Source: CALHRB01 sp964473465
GTDB lineage: Bacteria > Bacteroidota > Ignavibacteria > Kapaibacteriales > UBA2268
Direction: 5' to 3'
Assembly (NCBI GenBank): GCA_964473465.1
Contig: CAYYPE010000010.1
Coordinates: 57,696-121,695, forward strand
Length of the DNA stretch: 64,000 bases
Shown one piece after another: positions 1 through 9,585 of the stretch; within the stretch, counting starts at the first letter, position 1, and every line of letters begins with the position of its first letter. The notes under the pieces are model-generated. The model did not search any database. It saw nothing but the letters and a program-made list of their open reading frames with translations, and was not told the origin of the DNA. Both the position numbers and the translations under genes were made by a program.

Positions 1-608
1 AGTTGCAAAGGCAGTTGCTGTGTTATCTGTTGGGATGGTTGTGGGTCATTCACGTAAATCATCAGCAGACTGAATTGCTGTGTTACCTTGTAAATTTGTT
101 TGACTTTGCCTGCATCGCTCAAACCTTTGGTATTGGCTAAATCAGTTCGGGAACTACCATATGCATTCACCCTTACTAAATATGTTTTATTCTGCCGCTC
201 ATTTATCGGAGGAATCCAATAAAACAGGATTGATTGATTTTCACCCTCTTTCTCAATCCGGAAAAATCTGCTCCTTGGCTTTACATCTGAGGTCAGCACA
301 AGATTCTGTTTCAGAAACTGATCTTCAATAATAAATTCGAATTTTACATCTTCAACATCTCCGGAATAATAAATTCGGTTCACTGAATCTATTGTAAGAA
401 TTCTTGGACCAGTTGAATCCATGATCAATCTGCAGGTCAGGTTAGTTTTTTCGGGAAAAAGGGCAAATTTTGGAGTAATAAACTGTATCCCATCGCCTGT
501 GTTTTCCTGTTTATTTGAATCCCTACCATCAGGGATCAGAAAAACAAGAGCCGCAAGGTAAAGAATGAAATATATTTCAATTGCCTTTTTTGTTCTTACT
601 ACTGACAT
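1..608 (-). CDS. GldM-like single-pass periplasmic protein (partial, cut by window start)
   Basis: An open frame of at least 202 codons starts with ATG at 608 and runs off the window edge without a stop. The product opens with a short basic stretch (MSVVRTKKA), then one hydrophobic segment at about residues 10-24, then a hydrophilic, beta-rich region. The start lies 2 nt after the stop of the GldL-like gene, so the two are probably co-translated. A two-helix inner-membrane protein followed by a single-pass protein with a large periplasmic part is the gldL-gldM arrangement of the T9SS motor. The identification rests on topology, order and the genome's T9SS substrates, not on a recognised GldM motif. 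If wrong, it is an anchored periplasmic protein of unknown role. Confidence 0.45.
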   Translation of the reverse strand, partial: MSVVRTKKAIEIYFILYLAALVFLIPDGRDSNKQENTGDGIQFITPKFALFPEKTNLTCRLIMDSTGPRILTIDSVNRIYYSGDVEDVKFEFIIEDQFLKQNLVLTSDVKPRSRFFRIEKEGENQSILFYWIPPINERQNKTYLVRVNAYGSSRTDLANTKGLSDAGKVKQIYKVTQQFSLLMIYVNDPQPSQQITQQLPLQ

Positions 609-610
609 AT

Positions 611-1402
611 TTACGAGTTTGAAAGTTTTTGAACAAGAATTCTTTCAACTTCTCTTCGAACGGCTAATTCTATCTCGTCCTTCCTTAAGGCTTCTGCCGA
701 TAAATTTAGATTATCTACTGATTGTTTAAATGATTCAAGGGCGATACTTGTTCTTTCCATTGTTTCAAGCAATTTTGGATTTGGAGAAACTGCCTGACTT
801 GTTAGTTCTGCAACATTATTGACCGATTGAACAAGTTCCTGCTGTGTTTCAATTAAAGTCGTAATATTATCGCTTAATTTTTCAAGATTAACAACCACTT
901 TAGCAAAATCTGTTGCAATTTCACCAACTTCAATTATCAAATCTGTAACAGAGCTTTTATCATCATCATCATAATTTCCATTCTTTGAATCATCTTTCGG
1001 GGTAAAAAGCATAACAATAAACATAAATATCAACATCAAAGACTCGAAAGCAATGCCGGCTATTACTACTGTATCGTCAATTTTATCGCTAAATCTTCTA
1101 ATCCCTATTAGAATTAAAAGTATTGCTGCACCAAAGTAAACAAATGAATTTATTGTTGCAAAATAATAACGATTTACTATCTCTTCCATCCAAAGTCCTG
1201 TTCCCGAAAAGAAACCAAGGGGGTGTGCTATCGTAACATCCTTTTTGACGTATTTCGAAATGTCCCTCTCCTGAGTACATATCTTCCAAAGAATTCCTAA
1301 CGTGGCTAAACTCGGTCTTTGCTTTTCATACCTCAATTCATGAAAAATTTCTAAAAGAAGTTTTCTTCCCTCGATAGATGTTAATGTTTCAATACTTCTC
1401 AT
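611..1402 (-). CDS. GldL-like inner-membrane motor protein
   Basis: The product has 263 residues: a soluble N-terminus of about 84 residues, two membrane helices (about 85-101 and 111-134), an acidic linker (DDDDK) and a long alpha-helical, probably coiled-coil C-terminus. The second helix reads GIAFESLMLIFMFIVMLFTP. This resembles the GldL second helix, in which a glutamate is essential for proton-driven motor function; Glu120 would be the equivalent. The next gene on the strand, 2 nt away, encodes a GldM-like single-pass protein. The extra N-terminal domain is unusual for GldL, so this may be a divergent paralogue. Inferred role: inner-membrane motor for T9SS, consistent with the T9SS-tagged proteins in this window. 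Confidence 0.5.
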   Translation of the reverse strand: MRSIETLTSIEGRKLLLEIFHELRYEKQRPSLATLGILWKICTQERDISKYVKKDVTIAHPLGFFSGTGLWMEEIVNRYYFATINSFVYFGAAILLILIGIRRFSDKIDDTVVIAGIAFESLMLIFMFIVMLFTPKDDSKNGNYDDDDKSSVTDLIIEVGEIATDFAKVVVNLEKLSDNITTLIETQQELVQSVNNVAELTSQAVSPNPKLLETMERTSIALESFKQSVDNLNLSAEALRKDEIELAVRREVERILVQKLSNS

Positions 1403-1497
1403 TATTATAATTTTTTAAAACAATTCAATATCAATTCTTAGCTAATATTTAAAATTAATTATTTTTAAGCGAAAAAAAATAAAAAATATTAAAATTA

Positions 1498-2625
1498 TTA
1501 TGTCCTTGTTCTGAAAATAATAAAAATGCCTGCAATCAAAAAAATGATGTTTGGTAACCACCCTGCAAATTCTGGGTTTAGATTCGTTACATACCCAACA
1601 GTCTGTCCTACCTGAGTGAATACCATATAGAAAAAAGATACAAGCATAGCTGCTGTCAACTGAATAGCTAATCCACCTCGTTTTCTTATTGAAGCGAATG
1701 GAACAGCAAATAGTATCACTATAAAATCTGCAAATGCAAATGCATAATCAGAATAGTATTTAATCAATTGAAATCTTACATCTTTTCCACCTTTTTGAAG
1801 TAGTAATATATATTCTTTCAACTCATCATAATTCATTTCTTCAACAGATTTCCTCAATTTTACTATCTCATTATGAGTCAAACTCAAATCAATCGATAGT
1901 GTATCGAATTTTTTTATCTCCACTTTTGCTGAATTTGGTTGTGATTTATCATTTTTTATTAATGAATCTGAGTGATTTATAATACGAACAAAACCACTAA
2001 TTAACTGCCATTTATTGCTTGTTGAGTCCCAGATAAGCTTTTTTGCTTCGGTTCTTTGTGTCATTCTTGGTTGGACGAGAGAAGAAAAATCTTCGATATA
2101 GATATTGCTGCCTTCTCTGGCACTTGCATCATAATACTGAATATTAACATTCCTTAATGGATTATCCCTGTAATAAAAATCATATAATGGTGCCTTGTTC
2201 GATGATTTATTCAAATATTTTGATTCTATTGCAAGTTTTTGTTGATTTGCTACAGGAACAATCCAGCCATTGAAATAAAGCTGAAAAATACTAATTCCAA
2301 AGCAAATAATAATAAAAGGCATAAGGAATCTAAACAGGCTCATTCCTCCGGTTTTCATGGCAGTTATTTCATTCAATGTAGATAGTCTTCCTACAGAGAA
2401 AAGAGACGCCACAAGAATTGCAACCGGGGTTAGAAACTTTAAAATTTCAGGAAAATAATAAAGATAGTATTTAATAATAACAATAAATGATGTGTTTTGG
2501 TCAAGAAAATCATCAAGACTTTCAATCAGATTCACTATTAGAAAAATCAGACATAAAGCTATCAACGAGAATAACAGGGTTAATAAAAATTGTCTGATAA
2601 CATAAAAATCTAATAACCTAATCAT
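1498..2625 (-). CDS. LptF/LptG-family (YjgP/YjgQ) permease
   Basis: The product has 375 residues in the classic layout of the family: three membrane helices at the N-terminus (within about residues 8-125), a beta-rich periplasmic domain (about 130-285), and three helices at the C-terminus. In well-studied bacteria LptF and LptG form the membrane part of the ABC exporter that extracts lipopolysaccharide from the inner membrane. Sequence alone does not tell F from G, and many Bacteroidota carry several copies. The phrases LTPVAILVASLFSVGRLS and NEITAMKTGGMS are typical of the region after the second helix. The upstream gap of 106 bp is AT-rich and holds nothing I can name. Confidence 0.85.
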   Translation of the reverse strand: MIRLLDFYVIRQFLLTLLFSLIALCLIFLIVNLIESLDDFLDQNTSFIVIIKYYLYYFPEILKFLTPVAILVASLFSVGRLSTLNEITAMKTGGMSLFRFLMPFIIICFGISIFQLYFNGWIVPVANQQKLAIESKYLNKSSNKAPLYDFYYRDNPLRNVNIQYYDASAREGSNIYIEDFSSLVQPRMTQRTEAKKLIWDSTSNKWQLISGFVRIINHSDSLIKNDKSQPNSAKVEIKKFDTLSIDLSLTHNEIVKLRKSVEEMNYDELKEYILLLQKGGKDVRFQLIKYYSDYAFAFADFIVILFAVPFASIRKRGGLAIQLTAAMLVSFFYMVFTQVGQTVGYVTNLNPEFAGWLPNIIFLIAGIFIIFRTRT

Positions 2626-2731
2626 GATTTATTGAGAATTATTGAAATAAATTTCTTTTTCTAACATGTAATTTAATCCACATTAAATTTATTTCAAAAT
2701 TCTTTGGTAAGGCCTTTTCGGTTTTTTTAAG

Positions 2732-3160
2732 TCAGTCAGTTTCAAAATTTTTTGGCTCCCAGTTTAAACCTTCACAAGGAATATGTTCTTTTGTTATATG
2801 CTCATCAAAAATTTTACATAGCTGTCCTGTTTTATCAAAATGCTTACAGGAACCACAAAGGGTTGATTCTTCAACATTCTTGATTCTTTGCTGAAATTTT
2901 TGGTATTGACGCCAGCCGGGATAGGCAGCCACAAACCATAATAAAAACAATACAATCCACCAATACTGGCGATATTCGAAGCTTGAAAGTAGTAGGAAAC
3001 TGACTAAAAATACTATTGCTGTCCTTAATATAACTCCCCAGACTATAGAACCAGTAGTAATAACCGGAAAGTTTTCGCCGTCTATTCCTTCCTCAGTTCC
3101 TTCACGGAATAATAATATATCTGTTATTTTGTTGAATACGCTCATAAGAAATACAATCAT
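2732..3160 (-). CDS. small two-helix membrane protein with a C-terminal cysteine cluster
   Basis: I do not recognise this 142-residue protein. It has two closely spaced hydrophobic segments (about residues 41-60 and 66-81) and a cytoplasmic-looking tail with four cysteines in the pattern CGSC-x7-8-C-x13-C. The fourth precedes EGLNWEP at the end. This cysteine-rich tail could bind a metal or an iron-sulfur cluster; that is inference from spacing only. It is divergent from mutL, whose start lies 117 bp away, so the AT-rich gap between them should carry both promoters. A second in-frame ATG five codons in (MSVF) is an alternative start. Confidence 0.6.
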   Translation of the reverse strand: MIVFLMSVFNKITDILLFREGTEEGIDGENFPVITTGSIVWGVILRTAIVFLVSFLLLSSFEYRQYWWIVLFLLWFVAAYPGWRQYQKFQQRIKNVEESTLCGSCKHFDKTGQLCKIFDEHITKEHIPCEGLNWEPKNFETD

Positions 3161-3276
3161 TACAAATTGTAGTAACGAAAATATGTGAAAAAAGTTGATT
3201 TTTCTTTTTGTAAATTTAAATAATTAATTGCTTTTAAAAGATTTTAAATTATTAGATAAAAAATAAGCAAAAATAG

Positions 3277-5148
3277 ATGCAAAAAATAAAAATATTACCT
3301 GATGTTGTTGCCAATCAGATTGCCGCTGGTGAAGTTGTTCAACGGCCTGAGTCGGTTATCAAAGAACTCATCGAAAATTCTCTTGATGCCGGTTCTGATT
3401 CGATTTTTGTTGTTGTTAAAGGGGCTGGAAAACAACTCATCCATATAGTTGATAATGGCTCCGGTATGAGCAAAGAGGATCTGCTTCTCTCCGTGAAACG
3501 ACATGCCACCAGCAAAATCTATACTTCCGATGACCTCGAAAGAATTGTTACTTATGGCTTCAGAGGAGAAGCTCTTGCTTCTATTGCTGCAGTATCTCAA
3601 CTTGAGATCAGAACCAGACAAAATGATGATGATATGGGATGGAAGCTAATTTCTGAGCCAACAAAAGAAATTCTGATTGAACCGTGCATAACAGACACTG
3701 GAACTCAGATTTTTGTCAAAAATTTATTTTATAATGTTCCTGCACGCAGAAAATTCTTGAAATCTAATCTGACTGAGTTCCGATACATATCCGATACTAT
3801 GATTAAATTTGCTTTGTCAAATCCTAATATCAGGTTCACTTTTTATGATGATGATACTCTGATTTTCGATTTAAAGCCTACGGAATTAATCAATAGAATC
3901 AAAGATTTATTAGGAGATTCAACTTCAGATTCTTTGATTCCCGTTTACCTTGAAAACGAATATCTTAAAATTTCTGGTTTCATAGGAAAACCTCATCTGG
4001 TTAAGCAATCCAAAACAGGTCAATATATTTTCCTCAACGGAAGAAGCATCATCAATAAATCCATAAGTCATGCGATTTTTTCAGCATATGAGCATCTTCT
4101 AGAAAAGAGCGGAAACCCTTTTTATATAATTTTTATCGAGTTAAACCCAGAATCATTTGATGTAAATGTTCATCCACAGAAAAACGAAGTAAAATTCGAA
4201 GATGAAAGAATGATTTATGGTTTTACTAACAAAGCTGTTAGCAAGTCTCTGCAGGAAAATAATTTAGCTCCTGAATATCATGTAGTAAATCAGCAAATTT
4301 CTCAACCATTCGGAAGATTGGAAAACAGCCAACCCTCTGATGATAAAGACTATATGATTGTAAATAAACTTACAGGAGAAATAATTGAAAAATCGCAATT
4401 GAATAGCTTTTCGAATTCAAATTATCCCCCTGCAGATTCATTCAGAAGACAGAATTTCAGCCAAAATGAACAGATTTTTAAAAGTGCTTTCGATAAAATT
4501 TTTGGTAATTCACAGTTAGAAAACGATATTAATAACAATATTTTCAAAACCGATAGCCTTGAAGATAGTGAATCAACAAATATATATTATTGGCAACTTC
4601 ATAATAAATACATACTGACTCAGACTCCAGATGGATTAACGATCATAGACCAGCACGCTGCTCATGAAAGAATTCTTTACGAAAAAGCATTGAAAGCAAT
4701 GAACCGAGAGTTTTCATATTCCCAGCAACTGCTTTTCCCTGTTACAATTAAGCTCACACCTTCAGAAATGAATCTCATAGAGGAAATTAAAACAGATTTA
4801 AACAGTCTTGGCTTTATTTTCAATATTCTATCATCCGATAAAATCGAAATAACATCTGTTCCTTTGGACACAATAAACGGCGAAGAGATAAACTCTTTCA
4901 GAGAGATATTAGAAACTTTCGATGAATACCAGAAAGTCCGTCACACAAACAAAAGAGATAACTTAGCTGCTTCATATAGCTGTAAATCTGCTATTAAAAC
5001 AGGTCAAAAATTAAGCATAGAAGAAATGAAAAATCTCATTAATGAACTAAAGAAATGCGAAGTCCCCTATGCTTGTCCTCACGGCAGACCAATTATTATT
5101 GAATTTACACTTGATTTCTTTGATAAGAAATTTGGGCGTATCCTTTAA
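3277..5148 (+). CDS. mutL: DNA mismatch repair protein MutL
   Basis: The product has 623 residues, normal for MutL. The N-terminal GHKL ATPase is clear: ELIENSLDAG, DNGSGM and YGFRGEALASIAA bind ATP and magnesium. The C-terminal dimerisation domain carries the endonuclease motif DQHA-x2-E-x4-E (from residue 458) and the CPHGRP motif at 600-605. This is therefore the nicking type of MutL found in bacteria without MutH; it cuts the nascent strand after MutS recognises a mismatch. The start is the first ATG. The gene is followed by 87 bp before the TPR-CHAT gene. Its state matters here because homopolymer-tract stability depends on mismatch repair; it looks intact. Confidence 0.97.
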   Translation: MQKIKILPDVVANQIAAGEVVQRPESVIKELIENSLDAGSDSIFVVVKGAGKQLIHIVDNGSGMSKEDLLLSVKRHATSKIYTSDDLERIVTYGFRGEALASIAAVSQLEIRTRQNDDDMGWKLISEPTKEILIEPCITDTGTQIFVKNLFYNVPARRKFLKSNLTEFRYISDTMIKFALSNPNIRFTFYDDDTLIFDLKPTELINRIKDLLGDSTSDSLIPVYLENEYLKISGFIGKPHLVKQSKTGQYIFLNGRSIINKSISHAIFSAYEHLLEKSGNPFYIIFIELNPESFDVNVHPQKNEVKFEDERMIYGFTNKAVSKSLQENNLAPEYHVVNQQISQPFGRLENSQPSDDKDYMIVNKLTGEIIEKSQLNSFSNSNYPPADSFRRQNFSQNEQIFKSAFDKIFGNSQLENDINNNIFKTDSLEDSESTNIYYWQLHNKYILTQTPDGLTIIDQHAAHERILYEKALKAMNREFSYSQQLLFPVTIKLTPSEMNLIEEIKTDLNSLGFIFNILSSDKIEITSVPLDTINGEEINSFREILETFDEYQKVRHTNKRDNLAASYSCKSAIKTGQKLSIEEMKNLINELKKCEVPYACPHGRPIIIEFTLDFFDKKFGRIL

Positions 5149-5235
5149 TATAAATCCAAATAATTTTTATTAATTAAAAAATTCCATAATTTAAAGTTTT
5201 TATTAAGTGTTAAATTAACACAAAAGGCTTTGAAT

Positions 5236-7959
5236 ATGAAAATCACTTTAATGGTTATTCTTGTTTTTCTCCTATACTTTAATTTATATACTCAGGATTG
5301 GAAAACTGAAATTTCAAAAGCAAACGAACTCATTATTCAGGGAAAATTTAAGGAAGCTGAACCAATCACATTAAATTCCCTTAAATTAGCTGAAGCCGAA
5401 TTTGGCTCACAATCTGAATATTATGCTCAAAGTCTTAGTCTTCTTGGTGAAATTAACTATAATCTCGGAAATTTCGACGATGCTCTGGATTACTATACTA
5501 AAGCAAAGAATTTGAAGAAAAAAACTCTGGGGGAGAAAAATGAAAGCTATCTAACCTCTCTTAACAATCTTAGCGTTGTCTATCAAGCAATAGGAAGATA
5601 TTTTGATGCTGAACCTATCTTACAGGAAATTATAAAAATTAAAAAAGAACTATACGGCGAAAACGACACTTCTTACGCAGTATCATTGAATAATCTTGGA
5701 CAGATATACTCAAATACAGGCAAATATCAGGAAGCAGAGGAATTACTGAAAAAGGCACTGAAAATCAAAGAAGAAAAACAAAGTGTTAATTCATTAAGTT
5801 ATGCCGTTACTGCTTTCAATTTAGGTTTTCTCTATAAGCTTCTAGGAAACTATACTGAAGCAATAAAATATTATCAAACAGCTCTTAATATCTACGAAAA
5901 TACAAAGAGTGCCTCGCAAATTTCTCTGATTAGAGCTATGAATTCTCTTGCAAATGTATATATGGATATTGGTGAAAATAAGAAAGCCGAAGTGATACTA
6001 AAAAAAGCCCAAAAACTTACCGATGATTTAGCTGACACTAACCCGGCAGATCTCATCAGCACTTTGTATAATATTGGAATTATTCAATGGGCTAACGGTA
6101 ATTTAAATCAAGCAGAAAAATTTCTCAGTCAAACTCTCGAAAAAGCCCATTCTGAACTTGGTAACTCTCACCCATTATTTTCATCTTGCTTGAACTCTCT
6201 GGGTATTATCAGGTGGCAATTAGGTAAATTAGACGATGCCCTAAAAAACCTGAAAGAAGCAGTATTTATCAGAAAAATCACTTACGGCGAAAAGCACCCG
6301 ACTTATGCAAACTCACTTCATGTTCTTGCCGGACTCCAAAAAGAAATGGGAAATTTCGATGAGGCAGAGAAAAACTATAGAACAGCCTGTAACTTATATC
6401 TGCATAAAATCAATACATATTTCCCTTTCATGAGCGATAAGGAAAGGGCTAAATTCTATGTTGATATCAAAGAGAGATTTGATCTGTTCAATAACTATGT
6501 AATTTCACGATATGAAGAAAATCCATCACTCCTTGCCGATATGTATAACTATCGTATCGCAACTAAAGCTATTCTGCTCAACAGTCAGAGGTCTTTAAGA
6601 GAAAAAATCGCCAAAACTCAGGATAATTCAATTATGAATATATATCAGAGTTGGAAAAACTATTGTATTGAGCTTTCAAGATTATATTCTCAAACATTGA
6701 AAGAAACACAATTCAGCGGGCAAAATATAGATTCTCTCGAAAATGAAGTTAATAATATCGAAAAAAAACTTTCAAGCAAGTTTAGCTTTATTGAACGGGA
6801 ACGAGATAAAAAAGCTGCTAAATGGGAAGACATACGAAAATCTCTTTCAAATGATGATGCTGCAATTGAAATTATAAGATTTAATGTTTTCAACCGCAGT
6901 TGGACTGACACGATAATTTATGCTTTCCTGATACTCAAGAAAGAAACAGTTGATTTCCCCGAAATAGTGATTTTAAAAAATGGCAAAGCTCTGGAAAACC
7001 GCTATTACAAAAATTATTGTAAAAGCATGATGTTCAGATTGCCCGATAAAATCTCATATTCAGTATTCTGGGAAAAGATTGAAAACAAAATCAAAGGCAA
7101 AACAAATATTTTCGTTTCAACTGATGGAATTTATAATAAAATTAATATTGCTTCTCTTCTTAGACCCGATAACTCTTATGTCATTGATAATTTTAATATA
7201 AAAATTATTTCTAACACCAATGAATTGATATTTAGAGAAAAGAAATTCAAATTATCATCAAATTATGCACTCCTTTTTGGAAATCCCAATTTTAAAAATA
7301 ATCAGTTCTTCTTGCCATTACCGGGAACAAAAGAAGAATTATCAAAAATATCTCAAACTTTACAACAGAATAAATGGAATATCCAACTATATGAAAATGA
7401 CAATGCTACTGAATTAAATTTAAAAAACTCTGTAAAAAAAGGCTTAATACATATAGCTACACATGGATTCTTTTTTGAAACAACAGAAATCATAAATTCT
7501 CAGAACATATTTGGATTGGATTTTAAAAAATTACCAGACAATCCTTTATTGACATCAGGCCTGATATTTTCAAATCCCTCCCTCGAAAATACTAAGTCAT
7601 TAACCGGTGAGAATGATGATGACGGAATATTTACTGCATTTGAAGTATTAGCTATAGATTTTGATAAAGTGGATTTGCTTGTTTTAAGTGCATGCGAAAC
7701 TGGTTTGGGGCAAATTAAGAACGGCGAGGGAGTTTATGGCTTACAAAGAGCCTTCATGATAGCAGGCGTTAAAAATCTGATTATGAGCCTATGGAAAATT
7801 AATGACATTACTACCCAATTTTTGATGTCTGAGTTTTACAAAAATCTTACAGATGGTTTAAATCTTGAAGATTCATTCCGTCAAGCTGTTCTGACAACAA
7901 AAGATAAGTATCATCATCCATACTACTGGGGTTCCTTTATTTTTGTATCAAATAATTAG
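5236..7959 (+). CDS. exported tetratricopeptide-repeat protein with C-terminal CHAT protease domain
   Basis: From the ATG at 5236 the product has 907 residues; a TTG two codons upstream is a poorer start. Residues 1-18 form a signal peptide (KITLMVILVFLLYFNLYTQ). About ten TPR units of roughly 42 residues follow (LG.IY...G.Y.EAE..L..AL.I), to about residue 400. After a helical linker comes a CHAT caspase-like domain with catalytic His743 in HIATHG and Cys820 in LSACETG. CHAT domains are cysteine peptidases of clan CD, often coupled to repeat sensors. The signal peptide means it acts outside the cytoplasm. It sits 2 nt before the RNA methyltransferase gene, but no functional link is evident. 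Confidence 0.88.
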   Translation: MKITLMVILVFLLYFNLYTQDWKTEISKANELIIQGKFKEAEPITLNSLKLAEAEFGSQSEYYAQSLSLLGEINYNLGNFDDALDYYTKAKNLKKKTLGEKNESYLTSLNNLSVVYQAIGRYFDAEPILQEIIKIKKELYGENDTSYAVSLNNLGQIYSNTGKYQEAEELLKKALKIKEEKQSVNSLSYAVTAFNLGFLYKLLGNYTEAIKYYQTALNIYENTKSASQISLIRAMNSLANVYMDIGENKKAEVILKKAQKLTDDLADTNPADLISTLYNIGIIQWANGNLNQAEKFLSQTLEKAHSELGNSHPLFSSCLNSLGIIRWQLGKLDDALKNLKEAVFIRKITYGEKHPTYANSLHVLAGLQKEMGNFDEAEKNYRTACNLYLHKINTYFPFMSDKERAKFYVDIKERFDLFNNYVISRYEENPSLLADMYNYRIATKAILLNSQRSLREKIAKTQDNSIMNIYQSWKNYCIELSRLYSQTLKETQFSGQNIDSLENEVNNIEKKLSSKFSFIERERDKKAAKWEDIRKSLSNDDAAIEIIRFNVFNRSWTDTIIYAFLILKKETVDFPEIVILKNGKALENRYYKNYCKSMMFRLPDKISYSVFWEKIENKIKGKTNIFVSTDGIYNKINIASLLRPDNSYVIDNFNIKIISNTNELIFREKKFKLSSNYALLFGNPNFKNNQFFLPLPGTKEELSKISQTLQQNKWNIQLYENDNATELNLKNSVKKGLIHIATHGFFFETTEIINSQNIFGLDFKKLPDNPLLTSGLIFSNPSLENTKSLTGENDDDGIFTAFEVLAIDFDKVDLLVLSACETGLGQIKNGEGVYGLQRAFMIAGVKNLIMSLWKINDITTQFLMSEFYKNLTDGLNLEDSFRQAVLTTKDKYHHPYYWGSFIFVSNN

Positions 7960-7961
7960 CT

Positions 7962-8741
7962 ATGTCAGACTTAAGAACACTAACCAATAATTTAAAAAAA
8001 TTTGTTTCCTCGCTAAAGCTTCGGAAAAATAGAGAAGAAAGCCATTTGTTTATCGCCGAGGGAATTAACTTGTGCAAGGAAGTTTTAAACAGCAACTACA
8101 AAACCGAGTTTATAATCGTTCGTTCCGGTTTTTCAAAAGAGACTGAAAGCATATTAAATCAATACATTTCCAGAGGAATTGAAGTTTACATCTCAAGAAA
8201 ACAACAATTTGACCAGCTTTGCGAAACAAAAACCCCTCAGGATATACTCGCTGTCGTAAAGATGTCCGAAAAAAATGATAAACCCGAGGGATCCTTTATT
8301 GCCCTTGACGGAATAAGCGACCCCGGAAATCTGGGAACTATAATCAGAACTGCTGATTGGTTCGGTTTCAATACCATCATTCTTGGAAATTCTTCAGTTG
8401 ATAAATTTAATTCTAAAACCATTAGGGCTTCGATGGGTTCTTTTTTTCGAACGAATATAATTACTGCAAAAAATCTTTTTGAATATTTAAAGTCTAATTA
8501 CCCGAATTACGATATTTATGGTGCAAGTTTAGATGCTTCCACAAAAATGGAATCAATCAAACTTAAAACCAATTTTGGTCTGGTATTTGGTAATGAATCA
8601 AATGGTATTTCAGAAAGCACAAAAAAAATTTTGACTGAAGAATTCATTATCGAAGGTTTTGGAAAAGCAGAGTCGCTGAATGTTGCTGTTTCTGTTGGAA
8701 TATCATTATATTATTTTACAAAAATTAACAAAATTTATTAA
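7962..8741 (+). CDS. SpoU/TrmH-family RNA 2'-O-methyltransferase
   Basis: The product has 259 residues: an N-terminal substrate-binding subdomain (residues 1-95) and a C-terminal SPOUT methyltransferase fold with the deep trefoil knot. The three family motifs are present: N-x-G-x-x-x-R-T-A in GNLGTIIRTADWFGF (motif 1), VFGNESNGIS (motif 2) and ESLNVAVSVGISLYYF (motif 3). The protein methylates ribose 2'-OH groups in rRNA or tRNA using S-adenosylmethionine; the exact target cannot be told from sequence. Its ATG follows the CHAT gene stop by 2 nt, so the two are probably co-transcribed. Confidence 0.92.
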   Translation: MSDLRTLTNNLKKFVSSLKLRKNREESHLFIAEGINLCKEVLNSNYKTEFIIVRSGFSKETESILNQYISRGIEVYISRKQQFDQLCETKTPQDILAVVKMSEKNDKPEGSFIALDGISDPGNLGTIIRTADWFGFNTIILGNSSVDKFNSKTIRASMGSFFRTNIITAKNLFEYLKSNYPNYDIYGASLDASTKMESIKLKTNFGLVFGNESNGISESTKKILTEEFIIEGFGKAESLNVAVSVGISLYYFTKINKIY

Positions 8742-8870
8742 AAATTAATAATTTTTAATATTTTCGTAATTGTGAGTATTAACAAAAGCTGATAAATTAC
8801 AATTTTGAAAGTGATAAAACGTTTATTAATCAATTATTTATTAGTTTTTTATATTTTATAAGAATTTGCA

Positions 8871-9566
8871 ATGGAAAGTATAATTAAGCTGATATTAGTT
8901 ATCATCTTTAGCTATCTAATTGGTTCAATACCTACTGCGGTAATCATAAGCAAAAAATTTTTTGGATTCGACATTCGTGAAAAAGGCAGCGGGAATATGG
9001 GTAGCACAAATGCTTTCCGAATTCTCGGCTGGAAATGGGGTCTAACAGTTCAGATTCTGGATATACTGAAAGGTGTAATTGCAGTTCTGATAATAGCTGA
9101 TATTATCGGTAAGGGTATTAATTTAGGAAATTACACATGGTTTCAGGATTCAACTATAGTTCAATGGATTGCTGGTTTATCTGCTGTATGTGGTCACATT
9201 TGGTCTATATTTGTTAATTTCAGAGGCGGTAAAGGAATCAATACTGCTGCCGGAATGCTCGTAGCAATTGCTCCAATTGATGTTAGTATTGCAGTAGGAA
9301 TTTTCATTTTAGCCGTAATTTTCTCAGGCTATATCTCTCTCGGCTCGATATCAGCTGCATTTGCCTTCCCTTCTTCTTTATTTGTTAGGTATAATATATT
9401 TCACGTTGATATCCCGGGTTATAGTATTTTAATATATTTTGCAATCATTCTGTCAATCATTTTAATCTATGCTCACAGAAAAAACATTATCAGACTGATA
9501 AAAGGAACTGAAAATCGCTTTACTAAACTTCAATTGATAAAATGTAGGACTTCTAATTCAGTCTGA
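8871..9566 (+). CDS. plsY: glycerol-3-phosphate acyltransferase PlsY
   Basis: The product has 231 residues and is a polytopic membrane protein. It carries the PlsY signature loops: SYLIGSIPTAVIISK and GSGNMGSTNAFR near the N-terminus, and FRGGKGINTAAG in the middle. PlsY transfers the acyl group from acyl-phosphate to glycerol-3-phosphate, the first committed step of phospholipid synthesis in most bacteria. The next gene, gpsA, makes its substrate glycerol-3-phosphate, so the pair forms a short pathway operon (19 bp gap). The C-terminus is slightly longer than usual and basic. Confidence 0.96.
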   Translation: MESIIKLILVIIFSYLIGSIPTAVIISKKFFGFDIREKGSGNMGSTNAFRILGWKWGLTVQILDILKGVIAVLIIADIIGKGINLGNYTWFQDSTIVQWIAGLSAVCGHIWSIFVNFRGGKGINTAAGMLVAIAPIDVSIAVGIFILAVIFSGYISLGSISAAFAFPSSLFVRYNIFHVDIPGYSILIYFAIILSIILIYAHRKNIIRLIKGTENRFTKLQLIKCRTSNSV

Positions 9567-9585
9567 TTATAACTTGGTTTTTTCA

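Noticed and set aside
5236..7959. TPR-CHAT protein as a partner of the type III CRISPR system
   Set aside because: The gene is 45 kb away, has a signal peptide, and the locus has a standard Csm complex rather than a single-chain gRAMP.
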